Assembly (NCBI RefSeq): GCF_963583255.1
Contig: NC_084813.1
Span: forward strand, 21,756,002-21,820,001
Reading direction: 5' to 3'
Source: Pyrus communis
Lineage: Eukaryota; Streptophyta; Magnoliopsida; Rosales; Rosaceae
DNA length: 64,000 nt
In this document: piece after piece, positions 1 to 11,620 of the stretch
How the letters are laid out: the number at the start of each line of letters is the position of its first letter
How positions within the stretch are numbered: position 1 is the first letter of the stretch
Notes under the pieces: model-generated
Databases searched by the model: none
What the model was told of the DNA's origin: nothing
The model's input: only the letters and a program-made list of their open reading frames with translations
Translations under genes and position numbers: made by a program

Positions 1-1804
1 ACGATGTAAGTATCAACTAACATATCCATAATGACCCTCAATTTATTTGATACATTTGGATAACCACACGATGTCCGATTTCAATAATTTTTTCATGGAG
101 ATTTCAAATAAAAATTAAGAAACTAAATTGTTCCAATTATAGAGTTTATACGATAGAGATACACTATTTGCAAAATATAGAATATATGCATTCTTCCGAA
201 GAATGCAAGGATTGTTCTATATTATATTGCTGGTAAATTTGGCATAGTTGCATTAGTTTAATTAAGTTTGGCTTTCTCAAAATTCGAACTTCTACGAGCC
301 TTTAGGACTTTAATATTTATTCAACTTGGCTACCCTTTGAATTTCCACAATTATAGTCTCGAGCAAGATTGCTTATCAAGCTTTTCTATCGTATACATTC
401 CATGAAAGATGTTGCACATGCAATGCAATTTCATAATCCAGGCTTGTACTATCCCACATGGCTTAATTGAAATTAAACAAGAGCTGATCAAGAGCATCAT
501 TTATGTAAAAATATAATAGAGTAGTGCTCAGGTACTAACTAGTTAATAAGGCAATGCAATGTTAATAAATAGTTAGGTAAATTCTTAAACCCTATATCAT
601 GACCCGAATAGTTTATATTTTTAGGTCCTTGTGTTGAATCATTGTAGTAAAAAATTCACTCAAATAAAAAATTATTTAGTTACCTAATTGTGATTGAAAT
701 AGATATATGAACAAGTGATTAGCATTGTTGCCTTATTAACAAGTGAATTGTATAAAGTATGATCTGATATCATTAATCATAGATCATATATGCAAAAAAT
801 TAGATAAATTAAACATCATTAACATCATTAACGACAGCTTATTGTAGTCAACCAAATAGATGAATACGATGCTCCAAGGAAACACTAAAATGACGACCAT
901 TTAATCTAACAATCATATATATATATATGATTTTCAATTTGAGTACTTAAAAAGATAAATGATTGGGGTCATTGAAACACAATACTTAGTGTGCCATGAG
1001 GGTCCCTATGGAAGTCGGAAAATATATGGGGAAGGTTTGTAGGATGACCCTATGGCCATTTGGTATTGGACTGGAATGCCTCCGAACTATTCGACGAAAT
1101 GTCGCTTCAGCATAATTTGACAAATCTTGGCAAGTGATGCATGTCTTGGGAAGCTATCGACATATCTAGGCACAATGATGACATATGCCTACTAAGTGCT
1201 CAATTAAATGCCTTTGTGCAAAAAATTGGAAAACTTTTACATGCTGCGTTTGGATTTTTTACATTGTGACCCCATTAGGCTAGAGTCTTAGATCCCACAC
1301 GGCTTATAAGCGTGTCCCTTAAATAAGCTTAGTTGAGTGTGTGTGTGTGTGTAAAAATAAGAATACCAATTAGGTATTACCATAATGAGTGCTATCAACC
1401 TTCTCATTTATACTTTCTTGTTCTACCTTCTTAGCTCTCATTCTTATTCTGGAATGTTGCTTGATGATAAGGGAACCCCATGTATTTGCACTAAGAACCT
1501 TCTACATTGTAGATCACCCTTTTAAGATAATGTATGAAAATATTCACTAAATCTAAAATTATTTAGTCATCTAATGATTATCCAATAAATAGATGAACCA
1601 TGAGAAATAAACATTGAAATTTTGGCAATGTTAATCAAATAGTTAAGGATTTCTAATTTGGTTGATTTTTGCAGAGTTAATCTTTAAATGATGATCTAGG
1701 AAGTAAATAGTTCGAACTCAACAACATTGAAGAATGAGAAAGATAGCCAAAAAGATAAAATGAGAAGATTTAAGCGAAATGTTTGCTAGCATTCCCCTAA
1801 TCCA
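1..1804. other. AT-rich intergenic, no gene seen
   Basis: No ORF with recognisable protein features and no RNA gene was seen. It contains only short simple repeats: a (TA)n run near 915-930 and a (GT)n run near 1338-1352. Confidence 0.6.
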
Positions 1805-1812
1805 ATTATACC

Positions 1813-2904
1813 TAGGGCTGGGCACGGGCCGGGCCGGGCCCAATTTTGAAGGGACCGGACCGGACCTAGGTTCAAAAAGAACGGGGCGGGCCGGGCCGAG
1901 GATTACATTTTCTAATATAAGAACCGGACATTACCCGGCCCGGTTGAAACGGGCCGGTTCGAGCCGGGTCCACGGGTCCTGTTGTGTTGGATTGGTGTTG
2001 ACCCTGAAGCTAGGTTTCATCATCATTCCTTTTCTTCTTCATTGACGCCGACCATGGAAGGTAGGCTTCCAATTTCAAATTCTGCAACCAAGGTTGCTGT
2101 CCTCTTGCTGCTCTTTCCGTAGCATGCATATCAAGCTTAGATAATCAAACTCCACAATCACCGTTCTAAAGCCTTCCTCTACGCACACCAGCATCGAATC
2201 TTTCGACAGGGCTGAGAAATTCCTCATCTGGATCGACATCAGCGGGCTCTCCGACGCCGTTTTGAACTCGATCTGAGTGGTTCTCGGGTTTGGGCTTCGT
2301 CGAAAACCAATTTCGTGGTCTTGCCGTCGACATCTTAGAGAGCCTCTCTCTCCTCTCTCTCTTTCTCTGACCTTGCGAATTCCGGTGACCTCTTTTCTCT
2401 CTCCTTTCTCAAGGGAAGCTTCCATGAATTGCTCCATGCCCCATCCCATCATCAACGAACGAAGTCTACGAAGTCTCGTGGGCTCGGGTAGGCTCGGGAA
2501 ATCCCAAAAGAACAAAAACCCAGCTCCAAAAATCAAATAAAAACAGACCCAGATGACCATTTCAATCAAATCACAACCAAAAAACAAGCAAGATCCATGT
2601 GAAAATCGCAGCAAATGAAAGGAAGCAGAAGAAAATATTTACCTTGCTGGGTACACGAGTTGTTCGACTTCGTTGTTCGTCGGAGGGAGAGAAACTGATT
2701 TTCTTCTATTATTCATTCTAGAAACGGGCCGGGCCGGGGGCCCGTCCACTTCTATTTCAAGATCCGCCCCGCCCCGCTAATATGGTATACCCGAACCGCC
2801 CCGCCCCGTTTTGTGTTTAGAAATTTTGGACCCGGCCCTTACCCGCCCCAAACAACGGGTACCCGCCCCTACCCGCGGGTCCAGGATCCGTTTGCCCAAC
2901 CCTA
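1813..2904. mobile_element. hAT-like non-autonomous DNA transposon, GC-rich ends
   Basis: The left end reads TAGGGCTGGGCACGG and the inverted right end reads TAGGGTTGGGCAAACGG. The element is bracketed by a perfect 8-bp direct repeat ATTATACC (1805-1812 and 2905-2912), the target-site size of hAT elements. Both subterminal regions are rich in CGGGCC/CCCGCC blocks, unlike the AT-rich flanks. No transposase is visible. The middle has a 179-codon minus-strand ORF (2614-2075) that may be captured host sequence; I do not recognise its product. The TSD and TIR are directly visible; the hAT assignment rests on TSD length and the TAGGG terminus. Confidence 0.85.
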
Positions 2905-2912
2905 ATTATACC

Positions 2913-4571
2913 TTCTACACATGGTATGCACGCATTCTTTACCTTATTTTTTTTTAAAAGCTAGGTCCACACACACACAAAACACATAGTTGTTTTCCAC
3001 CCAGAGACGGAAAGTTATTCTTCTAATTAACTTTACAGTAAAATTATGACAAAAAATAAATAATTATCTAAATGATCTTATTTGGAAGACAGAGACTTGC
3101 ACCAACGTCCTGCCTATCTTGTCCAAATCCAATGTGATTTATTCATTGGACTTATTTGGTTTCATTCAAAATAAGTGTAATGTGTCTCATTAGAAAATGA
3201 CCATAAAATCGTCATTGTGGACATTCACTTCCCTGTGTTATTTTGTTATCTTTTTATCCAGACCCAACTTGCTTCATTTCTTTGGTTGTTAAATAATCAT
3301 ATAAAGCTATTTCGTTATCTGCCTATATATACTTCTTATTCGTTGTAATGCAAGCAGGACGAATACACTTTCGAACCAAGTTTATAAAATATCAACTTGT
3401 CTTTGTTGTATTCATTTTCTGTCATCTCATAATTTAATACTAATTTTCGTATTAATATTATAAAACATTATAAAAAAAATATGAGTCGATAAAAAATTTG
3501 TAAAAATTTCATTTTTTTAAAAGTATCCTTTGAATTTTTTTTTTTTTTTAATAAGTATTATCTAAAATGAGTCAGATGGCACTGGCAGGCACAGCCAACA
3601 AAGCACCAAAGCTTCTTCTGGTTCTGGAGCACCACGGTATACGTGTAGGATAAATAGAACGATTGTTAAAATGTGCCTTCCATGCACAGGTTGTGGACAG
3701 GAACGAGAAGTGAGGACAGTGCGCGTGGCGATTAGGTTCTGAGGAATGACAACGTCTTGATAATTGGCTGCATGCCCATTCAGCCATGTGTTTTGGTCGT
3801 GCACTAAGTATTGTGAAATTGAAAAATGACCATTTCCATCATTTTCCAATTTTGGTCACAAGCAACATCCACATTATTTGCTCCTAAATTTTTGGGAAGC
3901 TTCTCAAATTTCCATGGTAGAAGTCGTTTGTTCAACTCTCCATCTCCAAATGGTCGATAGGCTCTCAAATACCACTCCCCAATTCCCCTAGTTTTGGTTT
4001 TATAATCCATGGCCTAGCCCGTGGGCGACTCATCAACAAAGTTAATATAATATATTTGCCCTCGCGGCTGATGGCTTGTGGGAGTGGCTCTACCTATAAA
4101 ACAATGTGTGTTTACATATAAATGGATCAGAGAATACATTTCTTTAACACGTTTACGATCCAATTATTAATCTGTGGTTGTATTTAATTTTAAGATAATG
4201 ATTGAAAAGCTGGTTAGCAAGAGTTAATAAAGAAATCCATGGTCTACAAACTCATGTGTTACGTAACAAGATGAGTACCATACATTCTCAATTAAACATA
4301 AGGACACTTGCCCTGTTAGGTTGGATTCCTATAAATTGGAATCACAATATTTGGGAATATTTGACTTCAATATGAATGAGTTTAATTGATGAGTATATGT
4401 AAGGTTGTAAAAGATGCTAGTTGCTAGTTAGGTGGCGGGCTAGAACTTAACGTTTAAGTGTCTAGGCGGAAGACAAGGCGGACTAGGAGAATTTAAGTAA
4501 ATTTATTATAGCGTATAAATAAGTGTCTGATTATACTTATAAAATATATAATTTCATTGGAATACATAAAT
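2913..4571. other. AT-rich intergenic, no gene seen
   Basis: Short ORFs around 3562-4010 have no recognisable domain and overlap one another in several frames. Near 4420-4480 the GGCGG/CTAGGCGG-rich stretch resembles the ends of the hAT-like element at 61124-62342 and may be a relic end of that family. Confidence 0.5.
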
Positions 4572-4793
4572 CATCATGCCCCCTACGCCTCGGGCAACAT
4601 ACGTGCTACAATGGCCGGAACAAAGAGTCACAATCCCGCGATGGTGAGCTAACTCCAAAAACCCGTCCTTAGTTTTGGATTGTAAGCTACAACACGCCTA
4701 CATGAAGCCGGAATCGCTAATAATCATCGGTCAACCATACGACGGTGAATTTGTTCCCAAGCCTCGTACACACCACCCGTATTACAAAATAAA
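4572..4793 (+). pseudogene. Plastid 16S rRNA 3' fragment (nuclear plastid DNA)
   Basis: The segment reads through hallmark 3'-domain 16S blocks in order: ACGTGCTACAATGGCCGG, a GTGAGCTAACTCCAAAAACC stretch, ATGAAGCCGGAATCGCTA, GGTCAACCATACGACGGTGA and GTACACACCACCCGT. This arrangement matches bacterial-type, chloroplast 16S rRNA near its 3' end. Several CpG sites of the expected sequence read TG or CA, so the copy is decayed and non-functional. It is an isolated fragment with no 23S, tRNA or other plastid sequence beside it, so it is an old nuclear insertion rather than an assembly join. Confidence 0.9.
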
Positions 4794-4975
4794 ACGACAG
4801 TACTAGAACCTAATAAAACCTCATTAGATTGTAAGCTGCAAAACGCCTACATGAAGCCGGAATCGCTAATAATTGTCGGTCAACCATATGATGGTGAATT
4901 CATTCCCGAGCCTCGTACACACCACTCGTATCACAAAATAAAACGACAGTACTAGAACCTAATAAAACCTCATTA
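4678..4975 (+). repeat. 149-bp tandem duplication inside the plastid insert
   Basis: Unit 1 (4678-4826) and unit 2 (4827-4975) both start GATTGTAAGCT and end CAGTACTAGAACCTAATAAA plus ACCTCATTA. Each unit holds the last part of the 16S fragment plus about 35 bp of non-plastid flank, so the duplication happened after insertion into the nucleus. The copies have since diverged at several positions. Confidence 0.93.
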
Positions 4976-6959
4976 ACATAATAAGAATTTTAAGTACTAA
5001 AATTTGAGATGTCTCACTCGTAAATTAAAAACCTCAATCAACACAACAAGAACCAATGATGGCAATAACCTCAATTAATTCAAGATGAACTAATAATCAT
5101 GTGCCATGACTCAAAAGAAAGATATACAAGAAAAAGAGGATATATTGTTAGAAAGGTAACTTGACTGAGGATAAGTTCTTGGATGTCTTGTTACCGATTT
5201 AAGGAATTTGGTGATTATAAATGAAATAATTTATACTACAAATCACTCTACAAAAATCACTTTTGAAAAAAGTTAATAGAAAATAATATGTCTAATAATT
5301 GAAATGTATACAAATTGTCTCTTTATTGCTACAATTTATTGGCCAAACAACCTCATGTTAAATAAATTTCCAAGTAATATTTACAGAATAATTTCTTAAT
5401 ATTAACCGTTTTGATTATAAATACAAAATTTTATAAAATTAATAATAAAATATCTTGAAGAATAACCCCTCAATTTTGAAGATATAAACTCTCCTTTATT
5501 GTTAGCCCATACCTTGCCATTGCGGAAAGCAAACGAGGACGAGGGGATGGACACGAGAACGTCGAGGAAAAAGTGGTGTACCTATTTCTGAAGAGATTTT
5601 TCAATGTAATGGGTATATAAGATGAAACATCATGTGTAATTGTATAAATAGTGAGATATATGTGCTAAAAAGTTAATAACTTAAAAAATGAAATTTCCCA
5701 CCACTTCTATTAAAACACGTGGTGTACTCCTTGTGTTTCCGTCACAATTAAAAATTTATTATATTTCTGAAACATAATGACACGTGTAGGACGCAGAAGA
5801 AAAGGTCGGAAAATGTGGCATCCATGCAAATGCAAGTAGCTTCCAACAACCCATGAACCTTGAACCCCACGAGAACAGCGCGTGACCACCACGTTTCTTC
5901 TGATCTCCAATGTCAGACTCCACCCACGTTACGTGGAAAAACGTCACCTGCTTTATCTCTCTCCATCACAATTTTAACTCCTCAATTTGAGGAGGCCTTT
6001 TTGTAATACCGCCATCCGATCTGTGGGCGCTTCTCAAACCTAATTGCATTTGTTTTTTCTATTTAGTTATCGTTATTTTATTTGTGGAATATGTTCTTTG
6101 TGTTTTTGTGTTTAAATTAAGCGTAAAGCAACTACAAAAGTATAATCTGATTGTTTATTAGTTCATAATCTAGTTTAACAATATTGATTATGTGCCAAAT
6201 AGAATCTAAGCACACAGTATTTGATTGTGTTGAATACAAAACTTCTAGTTACATATTAGAACAATATGTTTGACTTTGCTGATTGAAGCAAGGTTCAATG
6301 CATTCAACTTATCTGGTTCTTTCATGCATGTGTATTTCCAGCTTTTTGTTTTGTGTTTTAGTTTGTTTTCCTGTTGCTATTGGACTTTTGTATGAAAGTT
6401 ATGTGGTTCCGAGTCGTTTGGTATAAAGGATCGATGTAACTGGAACAAATAACTCTACAAAATGCAAGAATATCAAAGGTAGATGAGAACTATTTTTCAA
6501 TTTGAGGAGATTGTAAGAGGATTAGATACGATAAAAACTTCTTCTTTATTATTCTTTTATTTTGGGGATGATTGGAATAGGTAAATTTATTTCTCGAACA
6601 ATCATGCTCCCTTTGATCACAATTTTTTCATTTCTTCTTTCAACGTACTTTAAAAATAGATGCTTATCCATTTTAATCTAATCCTTCAAACCCAACAAAG
6701 CTTTAAGATTTAGGAATTTTTGTTTGTTATACGAAAATGAATCGAATCTATAACTTAACCTCATCTTGGCTTGTCTCGCAACTATTGGCAAAGGGAGAGG
6801 AGCATAGGCTCAGGGGACGTGTGCCCCTCTCACCCTTTTCATTTAGAAAATTGTACATTAATATAGCAAATATATACAAAATTTCTATTAAATTCTGGTC
6901 TTCCTTCATATTATGTTTTCTCACTCAATTTTATGTCTAAAACTATGTGGAGTTGCATA
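4976..6959. other. AT-rich intergenic, no gene seen
   Basis: Short overlapping ORFs at 5710-5947 and 6737-6940 show no domain, signal or conserved motif. No RNA gene was recognised. Confidence 0.5.
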
Positions 6960-7944
6960 TCTTCTTATATATAAAGTCAATGGAAAAGTGAATAGTGATT
7001 TTGGTGTCACCAAGCTTCAACAAAAAAATTTGGACAAAAATGCCCCTAAGACAAAAAACTTCAAAGGCATCCCAAAATAATGCATCAAATAAGGTAGGGG
7101 TATTTTCATCATTTTAACAGTTTTTTATTAATTAATTTTTTTGTGCTTTTATTTTATTTTTAAATTAGTACATCATAATAGGCTAGCAATAATATGATTC
7201 AATTTTTCTATTTTTAAACACGTTCAAAACATCTTAAGAGAAGTGTAATGCTGATTATAAAAAAAGTCATTCGCACGCGGATAATAATGTGATTAAATTA
7301 ATTGTCAAATGATTTTTTTTTTTTAACAAACGATATTGTTTATACTAAGGGGGAGGGGGTGGGTTTAGTCTCACAATGAGCTAGCAATAATGTGATTCAA
7401 TCAATTGTTTATTAAATATTATTTTCTCTATTTTTAAACACGTTCAAAACATCTTAAGAGGCTTGTAATGCCAGTTATAAAAAAGGTCTTTCGCACGCAG
7501 ATAATAATGTGATTAAATTAGTTGTCAAATGATTTTTTATTTTTTTTTAACAAACGATAGTATCTACACTAAGGGGGAAGGATGAGCTTAGCCTCACAAT
7601 GAGCTAGTAATGATTGAATAACACTAAGGGGAGGGGGTGGGTTTAGTCTCACAATGAGCTAGCAATAATGTGATTCAATCAATTGTTTATTAAATATTAT
7701 TTTCTCTATTCTTAATGTAAATTCTATGGAGACCGATTTTATTATGTGAATTCAGCTGCTTTAATTTGTTTATAAGGGCTTTCTTTTAGCATGATCTAAG
7801 ATTATTCATTTACTTCAAATATTTGACTTTCCTTTTTTCAATTTACGCTAAATACATTTAAAACGTATAAGTCGCTTGTAGCACAATGTGATTCAAAAAA
7901 TGTCTTATGCACACGCATGAACGTCGCGCGTGTATGAAGGCTAG
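6960..7944 (+). mobile_element. Helitron-like non-autonomous element
   Basis: The 5' end is A|TCTTCTTATATATAAAG (TC preceded by A). The 3' end is CTAG at 7941-7944 followed by T. Just upstream of it a short GC-rich hairpin is visible (ACACGC at about 7911 pairing with GCGTGT at about 7928), seven bases before CTAG. A 5' TC, a 3' hairpin plus CTRR, insertion between A and T, and no TIR or TSD are the Helitron signature. No Rep/helicase is encoded. The 5' end is less certain than the 3' end. Confidence 0.6.
7180..7720. repeat. Partial tandem copies inside the Helitron-like element
   Basis: Blocks containing CTAGCAATAATGTGATTCAA, AAACACGTTCAAAACATC and AGGGGGAGGGGGTGGGTTTA recur two to three times (starts near 7180, 7380 and 7640), giving degenerate units of roughly 200-280 bp. 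Confidence 0.75.
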
Positions 7945-8022
7945 TATTTGTTAGTACGATAGTGAGTGTTGTATTCACGCATGTGCATGAAGGCTAATAT
8001 TTGTTAGTACGACAGTGAGTGT
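7931..8022. repeat. Duplicated Helitron tail
   Basis: The tail around the 3' terminus (7931-7969) is repeated imperfectly at 7982-8022, including a second ATGAAGGCTAA|T that also satisfies CTRR. The shared block contains TATTTGTTAGTACGA and AGTGAGTGTT. Confidence 0.8.
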
Positions 8023-8030
8023 TAGTATGA

Positions 8031-10499
8031 TTACAACAGGTAGAGAAAATATTAGAGAAATGAGCCACAAAATTAGAGTTTTTAAAGTTTTTTCTTTGTC
8101 GTGGCATGTTGGAGTATGCAAGTGTTTGAGTCAAAATGGAAAGAACTTCCTTTTTGTTCATAATTGTTGGCCTCCATATATGCTAAAATGGAGTGAGACT
8201 ATAGGCATCCATTTCACATTGAGAATAAATAGCTATGAAAAAAATGTTGGAATATAATGCTAAAACTGTTTTTCGAAAAAAAAAAAAGATGGAGTGGTTA
8301 TAATTGCTAATATGAAAGTTTCATTAATTGGTATTGTTCATTTGCCTCCAATGAAAAAAAAAACGCATTTTTGAGAAGCATGTGTAGAGCTACTTTTGTT
8401 TTCTGCTGTTTTGGACCCATAATTTTGAATAAGAAAATACTTTTTTTTTCACTTACCAAACATATTAAGGCTCTAACTTTTTTAAGAAGTTGCTTTTAAA
8501 AAATTTAAGAAATATCAAACCAAACACCGAATTATGAGGGCAAAAGTTTCAAAGACCCCTTGAAAGTATCAAAGAAACGCCACTAACATGTAGATAATTT
8601 GAGTTTTATGTTATACCCAAACTGAATGAATTTCTTGACCCAAGGGGCAAAGAAATAACAAGCATGAATTTGATTCGGCTGGTTTCCTCGAAGTTGGAAG
8701 ATTTGGATTATGGTCTCTTGTATTCCAAAATTATCAAGCAAATATCTGCAAGCTTAACAAGGACGAGTCCAATCTGACTTGGCTTGAAGAATATACACAA
8801 ACATATGTATATGCACACACGGTTTTTCTACTTTGCGGTTAATCACATTATTTAAATGCGGACATGTAGTCAATATGTGATCAATATGTAATAGAGTTAA
8901 CACTCTCAAATTTGGCGTAGATAATTGAGAGTGGTGTTTTAACGGGATGATTCACGAGTTATTTCTGTAAGGACTAAGAAGTTTGAAAGTAAATAAAAGA
9001 AATCAACCATTGTTTCCATCACCCGAGCTCTCTACTAATTAGCTGCTTGGGGTAGAGCTCCATCGATTGTTTTTAAATAACGTTATGCAAGTTGACAGAT
9101 GGAGCATTGAAGTCCTGGTAATCCACTTCTTAACCAAAATCACTACGAAGAGTGGACTTCCACACATAATCCTAAAACTTGCAAATTAATTAATTTCATT
9201 TCCTTGTTTTGAAATGGTTTCCCATGTTTGGTTTGGATTAGAGTTTTTTGTTTGTTTTGTCAATTTGGTTCGCACAATCAAACTGTTTGGGTCGGTTTGA
9301 TTTGGTTTGATTTGGTTTTTTTTTTTTTTTTTTTTTTTTGTTTGTTCATCTTGGCTTTGGCTCTTTGTGTACATATTTTGAGTACACCCACGATTTCGAG
9401 TGCTAAGCATTCTACTTTTCTGCCATTTTCAATTTGAATGTTTGCTTAGTTTCTTTATGGGTTAATTAGCTGTTCGTTTCTAACGTTTATTGAATATGGT
9501 GGATGCGAAAGATGATTTTCCCTTCAAGCTATTGGTGTGAGACTGAATGAAAGTAATTACACTCATTTGACAAATGTTATGAAGATTTTTTGATGAAAAA
9601 TCAGTGTGTGGTTACGTATATGAAGATGTTACCGTTCCATCAGATATTAAGAGCAACTCTACTCCCATTAATTGCCAAGGATAGGCAATCGAATCCCCTA
9701 AAACTAAAAAAATCCTCTCCATCCCAGCCCAAAAAGTCAGACTATTCGTGAGCCCATCCATTCCGTATCAAGCAGTCATGTGTGCTTTAGTCTATGTGAC
9801 ATAAAGCTAACGTCAGTTATGTTATCATTTTTTTTTTTTTTTTATGTCAGGCACGTGTACTTCACATGTGCTAGTACACGTGCTTGACGGTGACTCAGCA
9901 GACCAAAACCCAGGTGTTGGGGCCTGTGCACTCACCAGTCTCACCACAACTGTCGTTGGATTTGCAATAGTATGGGCTGTTGGATTGCAAAAAAAAAAAA
10001 TTATTTTTACCGTTGGGTCCACATTGCATAATATGGGTTGTTGGATTGCAAAAAACAAAAAAATGTAATCCAACTATCCATGTTAGTTGGGTGAGAACAA
10101 AATATTAAAAAAATTACAAATTATTAAAAATATGACTGTAGCCCTTGAAATTCAATTTTCGTTACATAAAACCCGACATAATTTTTTTACTTGATTAAAA
10201 CTCATTGACTAGACTCCACACAAACAAATTCATTAACTATGTTTGACTTCACCATTGTACATTTTTTGAATGCCTAATATACCCTTAATTACATTTTTTA
10301 CCTATACAATTAATTGTATACGGATTAAAAGGTGGATTAATGATTCTTGAAAAGAGAAATAAGCATTAATATTCATACTGTGATTCGATCACAATATATA
10401 TGATGTAATTTAACAAATATGTGGGGAATCAATAAATGTGCCTAATAGTTGTGCTAATATATGGAGAATAATTTACCTACAACATAAAGAAATGTTATT
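8031..10499. other. AT-rich intergenic, no gene seen
   Basis: A poly-T run at about 9319-9340 and a T-rich stretch at 9828-9843 produce spurious ORFs. Near 9960-10060 a short motif (TATGGGCTGTTGGATTGC) occurs twice. No gene, RNA or clean transposon ends were recognised. Confidence 0.5.
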
Positions 10500-10960
10500 T
10501 GCCTCAAAGTTATTTTACATATAAATATAGGTAAATTATTTTACACACACATATATAATAATAATATTTTACATATAAATATAGGCAAATTATTTTACAC
10601 GCGCATATATAATAATAATAAAATGTGCCTTGTATATATTAATACATGTAAAATAATTTATCTGCAACATATAGAAATGTTATTTTATTCAAAGTTAATT
10701 AACTATATTTTACATATAGATATAGGTAAATTACTTTACATAGACATACATATGGTAACAATAAAACGTGCCTAACATATGTACTTTTTTTTATTTATCC
10801 AAGCCTAACATATGTACTAATACATGTAAATTAATTTACCTACAACATTAATTTACCTATACATTACATATAAATATAGGTAAATTATGTTACACACCAT
10901 AATAATAATGTGACGAATATATATATGAAATGGTTTACCTACAAAATATAAAAATATTAT
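10500..10960. repeat. Degenerate AT-rich repeats
   Basis: Imperfect copies of ACATATAAATATAGGTAAAT plus TATTTTACACACACATATAT recur at least four times with variable spacing. They look like decayed minisatellite or MITE-derived sequence without coding potential. Confidence 0.65.
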
Positions 10961-11265
10961 TTTATTTCAAATACATATGATTATAAGTGGCTAAAAAAAC
11001 GTCGAGAGGATTAATTAGAATTTAATGCACATATTATGTGGGCATGATTGAAGCCAAAATTGGAGGGTTGTGTGTGAGAAAACGTTAGAAGGGTTGTAGC
11101 ATATGTTGTAAATTATCTTAAGTAATAGGCCATTTAATTTCTAATGTGGCAACATATTTGAATTTTGGGTTTATATTGGATGTTTAAAGATATATGGGTT
11201 TTAATCTAAAAATTACAAGTTGTATGGGTCTATATCTAAAGAACCCTAAAAATTACAAAATCATA

Positions 11266-11440
11266 ACAAGTGACGCTACATAATTGATTAAACATCTAAT
11301 CGAAAAATCAAACCACACAAATTTTAATTTTGGAGAATAACACGTGGCGCTACATAATTGATTAAATATCTAATCGAAGATCAAACCACACGAATTGTAA
11401 TTTTTGGAGAATAACACGTGGTGTGACAGGATTGGTTAAA
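11266..11440. repeat. 74-bp tandem repeat, 2.3 copies
   Basis: Units start at 11266, 11340 and 11414 (period 74). Each begins ACAAGTG/ACACGTGG and carries GCTACATAATTGATTAAA followed by TCTAATCGA; the third unit is partial. Confidence 0.88.
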
Positions 11441-11620
11441 AATTCTATTTGAAATTAAACATAAAATTATTTTTTATTAACATTTAAAAAAAGTTCAATA
11501 CCAATTGCCTTGACTAATCAGTTTCAAAGTAGAGATGCACTCGGATAATTACTATTCATTAAAATAATAATTACCTTTGCATAATTACTTGTGCAATTAT
11601 GGTCTGAGTGAGGTAGAATT

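Noticed and set aside
2075..2614. 179-codon host gene
   Set aside because: It lies wholly inside a hAT-like element, shows no recognised domain and has a biased Arg/Glu-rich central part; kept only as possible captured sequence.
4572..4793. Functional 16S rRNA gene
   Set aside because: Only the 3' portion is present, with many substitutions at conserved sites and a tandem duplication; it is a nuclear plastid relic.
9186..9437. Lys/Asn-rich or Phe-rich ORFs
   Set aside because: Created by a poly-T tract with no conserved motif.
11266..11440. CRISPR-like direct repeats
   Set aside because: Contiguous 74-bp tandem units without unique spacers, in plant nuclear DNA.
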